Program-made: the position numbers and the translations under genes
DNA from: Puccinellia tenuiflora
Lineage: Eukaryota; Streptophyta; Magnoliopsida; Poales; Poaceae
Assembly (NCBI GenBank): GCA_012064385.1
Contig: QRDG01000404.1
Location: forward strand, 265,698-329,697
Length of the DNA stretch: 64,000 bases
Reading direction: 5' to 3'
The notes under the pieces: model-generated
What the model was told of the DNA's origin: nothing
Database searches by the model: none
Seen by the model: only the letters and a program-made list of their open reading frames with translations
Shown: piece after piece, positions 45,194 through 55,300 of the stretch
How positions within the stretch are numbered: position 1 is the stretch's first letter
Layout: each line of letters starts with the position of its first letter

Positions 45194-46564
45194 CTAGTGG
45201 GACGGCGAAGGGTACATCCGTGCGGCCAATGCGACTGCAAGGTCTTCCACGGCTTGAAGCGAGGTCACCGAGGGCTCGACGATCACGAAGTTGGGCATGG
45301 CGACGTTCGGGTGCGCCTCCCGGAACGACGCCATCACGCGTGCTGCTGTGTCAAGACTGACCCCGTTCCGATCGGCGCGCAACTGGGTGGCGACCCGGTT
45401 CTTGGCCGACCTCACGGAGGCCGTCGTCTTCTGAAGGAACTCGGCCACTTCGGGGAGGCTCCGGCAGTCCGGGGCCAACCCGGAGAGTTCGGCGCGCCTG
45501 TCTAGTTGGAGCACCCGCGTCGCCACATCTGTGCTGGCGGCGATGATGCTCTTGAACCCGTCTTCGGCCTGTTGGTGGACTCCCGCCAGCTCCGAGGACA
45601 CCCGGGAGCTTTCCTTCTCCAGATCGAGGAACTTGTTCGTCAGCGACGACAGTTCCTCCTCCTTCAGCTTCAAGGACTTCTCCAGCTCGGAAGTCCTCTG
45701 GCCCTCCAGCTTGGCCTGGTCCCGCAGCTTGCGGGTGGCATCTCTCTCCGCGAGGAGGTCCTTCTCGGCGTCTTCGGCCGCCCTCCGGGCCTCTTCCTCT
45801 TTTTGCCGCGCCTCCTTGGCATCCCTGGATTTCTCATCCAGCGCCGTTTGATGTCTCTTTTCCGCCTCCGCAAGGCGCTGCTCGACCTCTGTCTTCAGCT
45901 TTTCCCTCTGGAGCTCCAGGGTTCTGGCTTCCGCCATCAGTTCAGCCTCTCTGGCTGCCACCCGCTGCTCCCTTTGCGCGAGTTCGTCCCGCTTGCCTTT
46001 GTTCTTCTTCTCCATGCGTTTCCACATGATTGAGAATAAGCTCCACTGGCGGGACAACTCGGTCGCTGCTTTGTTGACCACCTCCTCGGCATGGGAGCTG
46101 GCACGCGCCAGCGCGTCTTCCCTGGCCTCAATCTCCCAGACCAGCTGATCGATTCCCCGGATCGCGGCCTCCTTCGCGTTCGCCCCCGTAATTGTCACCT
46201 CGGGGGCTGCTCCCTGCGGATCCCCGGGAATGTTTCTTCCCCCGCTCCGGGCGGAGAAGTTTGCCTTGATCTCCGCCAGCGCGGCTATCTCGGCACTCGC
46301 TCCGGAGCATGTCGACAGGGTGGCATAGGTGTCCAGCTCTTTCCCTGTCATGAGCGAGCAGTCAAGGAGGTTCGGGATGCCCGGACAGTTCTCGTTTCCT
46401 ACAGCGACCGAACCTTGCCCAGGCGCCGCCGCGCGCTCGTCTCCCGGGTGCGCGTCCGTCACCTCGAGCGCAGCTTTGGACGTCTCTTGGTCCGGAGTCG
46501 TCACGGTGTGGTCTCTCCTCGGGGACCCGTCGACCACCGAAGTATCTGTTTCAGCGAGGCACAA
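45194..46564 (-). CDS. antisense coiled-coil exon of F
   Basis: An uninterrupted frame of 456 codons on the minus strand of F. The N-terminal 150 residues are of mixed composition with a few hydrophobic segments. From about residue 165 to 330 it is a long Glu/Lys/Arg/Ala-rich heptad-like coiled coil (LAQREQRVAAREAELMAEA, EEARRAAEDAEKDLLAERD). The last 110 residues return to a folded-looking composition, ending in MYPSPSH. The frame has no ATG at its start (it opens with TTG), and CAG at about 46545 could be a splice acceptor, so I read it as the second exon of the gene that starts at 48461. This layout is what I remember for the Pfam 'putative gypsy type transposon' proteins, whose function is unknown. 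Being fully open over 1.37 kb argues for past selection. Confidence 0.65.
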   Translation of the reverse strand: MCLAETDTSVVDGSPRRDHTVTTPDQETSKAALEVTDAHPGDERAAAPGQGSVAVGNENCPGIPNLLDCSLMTGKELDTYATLSTCSGASAEIAALAEIKANFSARSGGRNIPGDPQGAAPEVTITGANAKEAAIRGIDQLVWEIEAREDALARASSHAEEVVNKAATELSRQWSLFSIMWKRMEKKNKGKRDELAQREQRVAAREAELMAEARTLELQREKLKTEVEQRLAEAEKRHQTALDEKSRDAKEARQKEEEARRAAEDAEKDLLAERDATRKLRDQAKLEGQRTSELEKSLKLKEEELSSLTNKFLDLEKESSRVSSELAGVHQQAEDGFKSIIAASTDVATRVLQLDRRAELSGLAPDCRSLPEVAEFLQKTTASVRSAKNRVATQLRADRNGVSLDTAARVMASFREAHPNVAMPNFVIVEPSVTSLQAVEDLAVALAARMYPSPSH

Positions 46565-47030
46565 TGATAAGTCGTTGGGGGCAGGGCAAGGTTAGACTTG
46601 TCCGGCTGGATGAGGTTTACCTGCCGCCTCCAGAGCTACTGCTTCTCCAGCCTTCGTGGGGGTCGGATGCGTCCCGGAGTTCTCCTGCGCGTCGCCCCCA
46701 AGCACCTTTCCCGGGCTGGAAACGGTCTGAGTCCCTCCGGGGACACCCGCGCTGGTGGCCGTATCACGCTCCGCCGCCTCCCGCCGCCTCTTGCTGGCCT
46801 CCGGGGAAGTTTGGCCCCTGCAACGACGTTTGGTTAAACTTCCCGGAGGAATGGTTCGCGAATTCAGTAGCAGCACGAACAAGAGCAAGCAAGGAGAAAA
46901 CTTACCCGCGGGGTCGCTTGTGGCCCAGCGACTCGGGCATGCCTACGGACCCGGCAGAGGAGCCGTGCGGGCTCGTATGCATCATGCTGATGGCAAGGGA
47001 AGGCTCCTGCGCCGGTGATGGGTCCCAGAG

Positions 47031-48461
47031 CTACCTCTTGCGCCGCGGCACGATGACGAAGGCGTCGTCATCAACCTCCATGCCCGCGGGACCGCTCTCT
47101 TCTTCGACCTCGAGCGGTGCCCGGGGGCTCGTCTCCGGACTCGGGACCACGGCGGGTCCCTCAGCTGGGTACGGGGAAGGGTCCTTTTCCCCCGCATCCT
47201 CGTCCTCATCACGGGCGGCCTCGTCGTCGTCATCCTCATCGTTGTCGTCACCGTCATCATCATCATCATCATCACTGTCCTCGGTGGAGCGGGCGGATTC
47301 CACCTCGGAGTCCTCCGTGCTCTCTGCCTCGGACTCGGAGGCCTCCTCTTCCTCGCCGGAGCTAGAGGGGACCTTAACCTTGCGGGCTCTGGCCCTGGGA
47401 TTCTGGGGCCCGTCGTCGTCTCGGCCCACGATTCCGCGGGCGTTGCACTTCGGCATCTCCGCAAGGATCTCTGCTTTCTTCGGGTCCTCATTCAGAGGCA
47501 GGACCCCCTCTGGCAGCTGATACGGCGCGTTGGGGGGAAAGATCTTCCTTACGACGCCGAGGAGGGCGTCGTCGCCCATGTCGGAGTTCCGCAGCCGAGA
47601 AGGGTCCCCGAGACCCTGAAAGTTCCAGGCCGGGTGAGGCCTCTTCTGCAAGGGGGCCAGGCGGTTGCGCAAGGCGTGCGCAACTATGGCGGCCCCGGAG
47701 ATCCCCTGCTCCCGCAGAAGCTTGAAGCGGGACACTACCGCCGAGAGAAGCACATCCTGGCAGATCAAGCCCCTCCAGAGTTCTTGGCTCTCCGGGTGCT
47801 TCTTCGGTTCTTGGAGGCAGTCGTGGGCCTCCGGTACGACAACGAGGAACCAGTTGTTCCTCCATTCCTCCCACTTGGACTTCTCCACCATCTCGGGTAG
47901 AACTGCTTGACGTTCTGGCGAAGCAGAACGTGACCCCGCCTCCCAACCATCCCTCTTTCCCACGCGGGGACAGAAGAAGTGTCGAAACAATGCCACAGAG
48001 GGCATAACCCGACAAACGCCTCGCAGGCATGGGCGAAGATGGTCAGATCCAAGATGGCCCCCGGAGGTCAGATGCAGGAGCTTCAGGTCGTACGCCTACA
48101 GAATCTCAAGGAGGAAGTCCAAAAATGGGGGAACTGCCCCCATCTTGACGAAGATGTCGAAGACGGGGACCTGAGTGGGTTCCCGATTCTTGTTCGGTTG
48201 CAGGACCTCGGTCGCCTCGCGGGCCGGCGTGTTCACCCTCGCTTGTGACGCCACCGCCCCGAATCGAGCCTTCACCCAGCAACGAAATATCCGAGGCGTA
48301 AATGCTTGGGAACAGGGGCCGTCTGGCGGCGCATGTCCGCCGTCTCGGCGGCATGCTCCGACCTCTTCATCGACTTTCTCGGACATCGGAGGCGGCGCGG
48401 CCTCCTGGCGAAGCGAGGCACCGACAGTCTTCGTCTTGGCGCTCTGCTTAGTCCTGGTCAT
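47031..48461 (-). pseudogene. antisense gene of F, N-terminal part, gypsy-type transposon domain
   Basis: ATG at 48461. Order on the minus strand: a basic N-terminus (MTRTKQSAKTKTVG), VFDIFVKMGAVPPFLDFLL (about 48130), then after a TAG near 48095 an HACEAFVG segment, VMPSVALFRHFFCPRVGK (about 47970-48010), KWEEWRNNWFLVVV (about 47850), LRNRLAPLQKRPHPAWNFQG (about 47640), and an acidic low-complexity tail of Asp and Glu up to PRRKR and a stop at 47031. The middle blocks are those I recall for the 'putative gypsy type transposon' family. The upstream third needs three frames and one stop to be read, so it is damaged or has sequencing errors. The end is GAGGTAGCTC, a possible splice donor toward the coiled-coil exon. 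Confidence 0.65.
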
Positions 48462-48577
48462 CGGGTCGAAGGTTTGCGGGTGTGCTGTGAAGGATGAAGA
48501 CGAAGTGCTCTCCGGCGGCGCTTCGAGATCTCTGTGTTTGGGAATGAGTAACGGCTACAGTTCCTTGGAACCGTGGC

Positions 48578-48582
48578 TTATA
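48578..48582 (-). promoter_or_regulatory. TATA box for the antisense gene of F
   Basis: TATAA on the minus strand in CCTTATAAGCC, about 117 bp upstream of the ATG at 48461, leaving room for a start site near 48550 and a leader of about 90 bases. It lies just inside the 3' LTR, so it is separate from the LTR promoter. Confidence 0.5.
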
Positions 48583-48869
48583 AGGCTCCCCAACACGTCG
48601 CGTCGTGGTCCCACCACCCCGGCGATGCGGGGATCGACGGAGGCTTTCGTTTGGTCGTCTCCTCCCTGAAGATTCATAGCGAGCGTTGGCGGCCCGCGCG
48701 GATCGCAATGTTCAGAAGACCCATGGGACGCGCGCCTCCGTGGTGCGCGGCTCAGGCGGATGTGACAAGACGTTCAAGACCTGACGTCAGGGACAACTTT
48801 GACTCTTTTTGGGTCATAGCCCCGGCGGCAGAAGGGCGTGGCCGCCGGGAACTTATGCCCGGGGGCTAC

Positions 48870-49822
48870 TGTCGCAACAGTGAACATGGGGTTCCCCCTG
48901 ATGCGGTCAAAGTGGGTCCATCGCACATGGGCCCACCAGGAGGCACTCAAGACAAGGATCAAGACTGGCAAGATGGGCCCACCATCTGCCCCAACGGCGT
49001 CCCGACGCGTGCGACATCGACAACCAAGCCAAGGACTCGGGGACCCTCCGGGGCCCCCCTCGACCCGGAAGCAGCACGGAGGTCCCGGGGACCCGCCCGG
49101 CAGGAGGCCAGGCTCATTCCCGGGAGTCAACCTCCACCGCGCCAAGAGGATAAGCTTGCCAGCTCTGGCTGGAAGCTCCTAGAAGACTTGGGCGCCAAGA
49201 AGATGGAGGCGCCAAGAGGGGGCAGAGGCGGAAAAGCTGTCAGCCTCTGTCCGCCCTCTTAGGAAAAGGTGGCCGATCCCACCTGCCCCCTCTGAGAAGA
49301 ATACTTGGACGAGAGGAGGCCACGTCGCCTCCTAGAGAGAACCCGGAGGGGTTTTCCCGCCAAAACCCCTCCGGCCCCAAGGGTGCACCTGTGGTATCCC
49401 CTTAGCCTATAAAAGGAGGACCGAGGCACCCAAAGGAAGACAGGTCGAAAACAAGTCCAGAAGGGAAGGAGGCTAGGCTAGGTAGCGCAAAGTCCTAGAG
49501 TAGCTTAGGCGAGAGGTGATCTCCTCAGGGTCAGGATCTGCTCGTCTTCCACCTCTATCCAACACCTCCCGGGTTCTCACCCGCGACCACCCTTGTAAAG
49601 CTACACCATGATGCACCTCTCAATCTAGACATGCAGGAGTAGGGTTGTTAGCCTCCGGGCGGCCCGAACACTGGGTAAACTCCTTGTGTCTCTGTGATGC
49701 TTGCTAGTACGTAGATCTCGAACGTCGAAGGGAAGCTCCGGGTGGAAGAAGTTTTCGGCCTCCTCTGCAACCTAAAAAGGGGGTATCCTTTACTCCCGGT
49801 GTCCGTGATCCGAGACACGACA
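48870..49822 (+). repeat. 3' LTR of F
   Basis: 953 bp, TATAAAAG at 49408-49415. Missing short stretches of the 5' LTR near its end (around 49765). Confidence 0.93.
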
Positions 49823-49977
49823 GATCGTTGTTGGTGTAGTGGATTTGGATCGTGTGTCACTAAACAACCAGAGAGATGTTGAGTTTAGTGGGAGTTCATG
49901 TAGTAATTTTGATTAAGAGAATGAACAAATTATCATAAACAAAAGTCCTAATGTCTTTGCAAAAATCCTTGTAGATC

Positions 49978-50370
49978 ATGGCCGACTATGGTCGTCTTTT
50001 CATAGCCGAGGAGCTGCGTCTAGATGGGTGAAACTTTATCGAGTGGTACCTGCTTTTGTATGAAGTCCTACACGCCAATGACTTGCTTAACTTGCTAGAA
50101 GAACCAATAGGAGATAAACCCAAATATTTTGCAAGCTATGAAGAGTATATGGAGTGGTTTTGAACCACCTACTTGAAAGTCAAGTGGATGATGTGCACCT
50201 TCATGAATTCTGGCCTAAGTAGACAATTCAAGAACTTGACTGCAATGGAGATTGTTGGTAAGCTGAAAAATAGATTTTCAGCACAAGTTAGAATTGTAAG
50301 GTTCGAATGTCTGAACGGTTTTCTTTCACTCAAGATGGAAGAGAACNATACAAAAGAGATTATTGCTTAA
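49978..50370 (+). pseudogene. gag: D gag, broken and truncated
   Basis: ATG at 49978. The frame reads through TGA at 50029-50031 and TGA at 50161-50163 and ends at TAA 50368. FIEWYLLLYEVLHAND and the later LTAMEIVGKLKNRF segment are the copia gag pattern of the BARE group. The ambiguous base at 50347 is the first base of a codon and the frame continues past it, so it is not itself a join. The sequence stops resembling gag at about 50345-50375, where B-type AT-rich DNA begins. Confidence 0.75.
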
Positions 50371-52697
50371 AAGCATAGCACATAGCTCAAATTTATCTCA
50401 TTGTATTTAAATGAACTTCAAAATATCAAAGACATCACGCATATCAGTAAGGGAACAAGAGATAGTGGAGATGCTTTGAGATAGGCAACAAGTATCACAG
50501 ACAAATAATACCAATTGAAGAAAAGGTTTTTGCAATTTCATCACAAATATCACAAAGATATACCAAGTGAAGAAAATAAGCCAAAACCACAACAATTGCA
50601 ACTAAAAGCTTTCATGCCAAGAAGCAACTTACACAAGGTTGAGACTAGAAAAGTATGCATGAGGTAGATACTTGTTTACCGAGATATATTGACGATGAAG
50701 TAGATGAGAGTTTGTATATCATCAAATCTTGACTCCAATAATCACATGGTGAGAACACCTTCATTATGAATGAGGCAAGCATCCAATGCATCTCCATTGT
50801 ACCTAAAACAAAATTCAAGTACAAAATGGTTCCCAAACTCATTGGTTCCATAGTAGTTAGATACACTACAATATATAGGAAATGCTCCACATAAATATGT
50901 GCATATATATATATTGAAATTGAATTCATGCACATCTTAGCCGATTTAGGATTCGGTGGAGTATTCCCTATATATTAGATCAAGAAGACAAGCATGCCAT
51001 ATAATATATATGTTAACAGATATACATACAAAGTCTTTAAGAACCAAACGAGATACAATTTGGACGAAAACACCAAGTAAACCAAGAAGAGAGCACACCA
51101 AGTGTGACACAAAAAGTTGTCCAATTATATCAAAATCCAAATCAACACATGATTGAGGAAAAATCAAATCAACATATGATTGATTCCAAACACATCAACA
51201 CATTAAGTGTGATATCAATAGGAATCGAATCAAAACAACACATGATCGATAAGACACCAATTGAAAATAAGATACCAACTAGGAGAAAAGATACCAAGAA
51301 GAGGATAATACTTGACCGGAATCAAGTAAAGTAAAATAAAGCAATAAGGTATCAAAATTCCACAATAAATATCAATTGAAACAAATATCTATGGAGGAGA
51401 TATTAAATTCTAATTAATACCAATTGAAGGTACCTACGCAAAGGCCAATGAGAATATAAGATAAAAGAAAGAGACATGCTCAAAGGATTTTCTCATTATA
51501 TAGGATAAACATAAAACAAGAAATGAGAAAGCAAGACTCCCAAGAAAGAGCAAGGTTACACCAAATAAACCGAACACCCTCTACACTTTTCATGATGGCA
51601 CAAAGCAATCAAGAGAAAAAGATTTGTCTTCCATAACACATACGATAGAAATCAAATGCCAATTGAAAGGATCAATATTGATAGATAGGATAGTGTTCTA
51701 AGTAAAAAGGAATGCTCCCCCAAGATTCATGGCATTATTTTTGATATTTGCATTTGAATACAAAATGCACGCACAAGGGATCATTACACTCATATTTTAT
51801 TTACAACACTAAACACTACATTGAAAATTAGGATCCATGCAAGAGGCAAGGAAGGCAATGGGAGTCAAAATAAATATTTTGGCAAGAGATGGGGCAAATA
51901 AAAGCCAATGCCAATGTAAGGATAATCAAAAATATTCTATCACAAACATAAATATGGGTTGTCCAAGGACAATGAAACTTTGGAATTATTTTCCCGGTGA
52001 TAGAGGTATCAACGAATATCCTCACAAGATAAAACATATGGCAAGAGATAAGAAATAAAACACCATATTTTAATAAAGTTTGTTGGTAGTTCCAACTATT
52101 CAAACCAACCGGCAAGGCCATGGTTAGAATAATATGGAACAAATGGTTTCTAAAATAATATATAGGAATGCATATTAGAGAGAAAACCATACCAAGCAAA
52201 CTCACACAAACAAAAGCCAAAGGGTAACCAAAAAGGAAAATTGGAACTTGTTTGAGCAAACATGCCACATAGGAATAAGATAATTTACAATATCAAATCT
52301 AAGTGGCAAACCTCAAATTTTCACATTTTGTGGGATTGTAAAATGCACATAGCTTATTACTCCCCCATAATGTTATAATTCATTTTATCTAAGCAAGAGG
52401 CAAACAAAACCAACTAGAGAAGTTAATGAACATTGTAGAATTTGAATTTCTTATGAATATGACATACCACATAGTAACTAGATAATATTGAAATATCAAT
52501 ACTAGGTGGTGTGACTCATGTACACACATTTTTAGGTTAGTGAAGTGCACAAAGCATATCACTCCCCCAAAATGGGATAGTCCATTAATCTCTCGCCAAT
52601 TGAAATCAACACAAGATCCAATAAAGACTCAACACAAAGTTTACACATATATGGCGCGCACATTAACATACACAACTTGATTTCTCAAGGTAAGTAA
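50371..52697 (-). other. AT-rich non-coding tail of copia B
   Basis: About 2.3 kb of AT-rich sequence with no gene. On the minus strand it continues the gag-only element B downstream of its stop. It contains three GGGGGAG purine tracts (about 51715-51725, 52362-52372 and 52562-52572); the last two sit in a similar context (GTGCA upstream, AGTNATANGC beside) about 200 bp apart. ACCAATTGAA recurs several times. The left edge against D gag is not defined to the base. Confidence 0.55.
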
Positions 52698-53610
52698 TGA
52701 TATGGCTTTGGTAGTCCGATCATTCGATGAGATAGAGATACGTCGATTCTGGTGGAGTTCGACATTGGCGATCCGACTTCCACGTACTAGTACGCAGCGC
52801 CAATGCAATCGCTAAACCAATCTCCGGGAGTTACTGATCCTGCAGGCACGATCAGCCTGACCAATCGGTCTAGTTCTACCTGCGATCGAGGAACAAGTAA
52901 GACCAAAGATGCAATCACGAAATTGCGGATGAAGTATGAGCTTATTGAAAAGGTGGGATTCCGTAAGCGGTCTTGATCTGGTCGTTGGACACAAACCGAG
53001 TACACGAAGTTGCAGCAGTTGGCTAACTTTTAACTAAACAAAATCCGAGTCTAAAGGACGACCTAACGGGGGTATATAAGGAGGAGAGGTGTGGGATTTC
53101 ATCCAGCCATGGGGTGGCGGCCGAATCCTACCCTAGGAAGGCTTTCCTCCTTAGATACGGACTCTAAAACTGCCAATTAAAAGGTATCTCGAAAATACAT
53201 GGGTCTGGCCAAAAACGAGGCGGCGCAACACCTATGAAAAGCCTTGGACGAAATTCATTAATTGATATCTTGTAAAATTCGTCCAAGCCTTCAGCATCTT
53301 TATGGTGGCTTCAATCACTATTGTCTCCATTGTAGCATCATCATCTCCGTTGGTTGCACTCCTGCTGCCATCCTCCTCCAACGTACATGCTCCATACCTT
53401 GTCCCTCTCATCCATGCTTGGTCCATCATTCCTAAGAGAGACAACACATTTGATTTAGGCAGCATCATATTCTCATGAATATTAGGAGTAGCTTGTAAGA
53501 ACGAAAGTACCTGTTGATTAAGTTGACGTGCACGAGCTCTAGTCATAGGTCCTTGTAATGTAGGTGGTGTAGTAGTGGCGGTTGCATCTATAGCAGGGAT
53601 GTCCTCATCA
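52698..53610 (-). repeat. LTR 1 of T (3'-most on the minus strand)
   Basis: 913 bp. A TATATA box on the minus strand at about 53073-53079 in the block CGGGGGTATATAAGGAGG. Its start TGATGAGGAC directly follows the purine tract at 53611-53623. Confidence 0.88.
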
Positions 53611-53994
53611 TCCTCCCCTTCTTGAATTGAAGTCGTCCTCGACGCCATCTCATCATTCTCTCCCAAATCTGATATTTCTGACTTGGATGTGAATACTTCT
53701 GTTTGTTATGCAATCATATGCAAAGAGGTCCGTGGCGGTGACTAGATGTGACACGAACTCGAAACTCTAAGGAAGTAGATGCTACGACCATCACTTGACA
53801 CGACGATGCAGACGAAGATTCAATAATGCAATACACTGAAAAGATTATGCAACATGCCCGGACTGGTTCTTAGGATGGGATGATCTAACCCTAATTTTTT
53901 TGGCTTTTTCGTGGACTGTAGGGATGAAGAACAGATGCAATCTACACTAGTAAAACTATAAATCTCACCGATCAACCTGAAATCTGATACAACT
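53611..53994 (-). other. internal cassette 1 of T (PBS, leader, PPT)
   Basis: 384 bp. Primer-like site at the right end with one mutation, purine tract at the left end, and the beginning of the short ORF between. Confidence 0.8.
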
Positions 53995-54911
53995 TGATAG
54001 GGCTTGGTAGTCCGATCTTTCGATGAGATAGAGATACGTCGATTCTGGTGGAGTTCGACCTTGGCGATCCAACTTCCACGTACTAGTACGCAGCGCCAAT
54101 GCAATCGCTAAACCAATCTCCGAGAGTTACTGATCCTGCAGCAGCACGATCAGACTGACCAATCGGTCTAGTTCTACCTGCGATCGAGGAACAAGTAAGA
54201 ACCAAAGATGCAATCACGAAATTGCGGATGAAGTATGAGCTTTATTGAAAAGGTGGGATTCCGTAAGCGTCTTGATCTGGTCGTTGGACACAAACCGAGT
54301 ACACGAAGTTGCAGCAGTTGGCTAACTTTTAACTAAACAAAATCCGAGTCTAAGGACGACCTAACGGGGGTATATAAGGAGGAGAGGTGTGGGATTTCGT
54401 CCAGCCATGGGGTGCGGCCGAATCCTACCCTAGGAAGGCTTTCCTCCTTAGATACGGACTCTAAAACTGCCTATTAAAAGGTATCTCGAAAATACATGGG
54501 CCTGGCCCAAAAACGAGGTGGCGCAGCACCTATGAAAAGCCTTGGACAAAATTCATTTATTGATATCTTGTAAAATTCGTCCAAGCCTTCAAGCATCTTT
54601 ATGGTGGCTTCAAATCACGGTAGTCTCCATTGGTAGCGTCATCATCTCCGTTGGTTGCACTCCTGCTGCCATCTCCTCCAACGTACATGCTCCATAGCTT
54701 GTCCCTCTCTTCCATGCTTGGTCCATCATTCCTAAGAGAGACAAACACATTTGATTTAGGCAGCATCATATTCTCATGAATATTAGGAGTAGCTTGTAAG
54801 AACGAAAGTACCTGTTGATTAAGTTGACGTGCACGAGCTCTAGTCATAGGTCCTTGTAATTTAGGTGGTGTAGTAGTGGCGGTTGCATCTATAGCAGGGA
54901 TGTCCTCGTCA
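53995..54911 (-). repeat. LTR 2 of T (middle)
   Basis: 917 bp, same ends; carries the rest of the ORF 54599-54967 and the TATATA block at about 54371-54377. Confidence 0.88.
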
Positions 54912-54948
54912 TCCTCCCCTTCTTGAATTGAAGTCGTCCTCGACGCCA
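54599..54948 (-). CDS. short ORF of T spanning PPT and LTR
   Basis: The first ATG (MASRTTSIQEGEDDE) lies in internal cassette 2. The frame crosses the purine tract (which encodes part of IQEGED) into LTR 2 and ends at DYRDLKPP about 105 codons later. The block GPMTRARARQLNQQVLSFL followed by IHENMMLPKSNVFVSLRNDGPSM is what I remember from the C-terminus of Ty3/gypsy polyproteins of grasses. T therefore looks like an autonomous element that lost everything between the leader and the polyprotein tail. The copy at 53232-53650 is frameshifted. The copy in LTR 3 (55907-56155) has lost its start and has a frameshift near 56175. Function of the tail is unknown. Confidence 0.6.
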
Positions 54949-55300
54949 TCTCATCATTCTCTCCCAAATCTGATATTTCTGACTTGGATGTGAATACTTC
55001 TGTTTGTTATGCATCATATGCAAAGAGGTCCGGCGGCGGTGACTAGATGTGACACGAACTCGAAACTCTAAAGGAAGTAGACGCTACGACCAGCACTTTG
55101 ACACGACGATGCAGACGAAGATTCACAATGCAATACATTGAAAAGATTATGCATCAGGGCCCGGACTGGTTCTTAGGATGGGATGATCTAACCCTAATTT
55201 TTTTTTTGGCTTTTTCGTGGACTGTAGGGATGAAGAACATATGCAATCTACACTAGTAAAACTGTAAATCTCACCGATCAACCTGAAATCTGATACCACT
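54912..55300 (-). other. internal cassette 2 of T (PBS, leader, PPT)
   Basis: 389 bp, with an intact TGGTATCAGATTTCAGG site at 55298-55282 and the purine tract at 54924-54912. Confidence 0.82.

Larger units (their letters stand above)
42768..49822 (+). mobile_element. LTR retrotransposon F: forward gag, antisense gene, no pol
   Basis: LTRs 42768-43737 and 48870-49822 start TGTCGCAACAGTG and end CCGAGACACGACA. The target duplication is GATCG (42763-42767 and 49823-49827). The primer site TGGCGCGCCAGGTAGGA starts at 43740 and the purine tract GGGGGCTAC ends at 48869. The plus strand codes for a short gag only (44047-44618). The minus strand of the interior codes for a large protein in at least two parts (48461-47031 and 46564-45194). 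No protease, reverse transcriptase or integrase is present. It is therefore a non-autonomous gag-bearing element (TR-GAG type) carrying an antisense gene. Length is 7055 bp. Confidence 0.92.
39807..50370 (+). mobile_element. copia element D (Angela/BARE/Maximus-like), 5' half, split by F
   Basis: 5' LTR 39807-41663, then a primer site TGGTATCAGA at 41665, a leader of about 1.1 kb, the insertion of F (42768-49822) and a broken gag (49978-50370). Protease, integrase, reverse transcriptase and the 3' LTR are absent because unrelated AT-rich sequence begins shortly after 50370. It is inserted in E4. The leader contains the GGGTGTAAGCCAGATTTACAC block typical of this copia group. Confidence 0.85.

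Noticed and set aside
46564..47520. Plus-strand frame of 318 codons in F
   Set aside because: It is the complement of the antisense coding region and its Asp/Glu-rich tail (poly-Ser on this strand). The minus-strand reading is protein-like; this one is not.
50347..50347. Ambiguous base as the D/B junction itself
   Set aside because: The gag frame of D continues several codons past it to TAA at 50368. The junction is nearby, but not demonstrably at this base.
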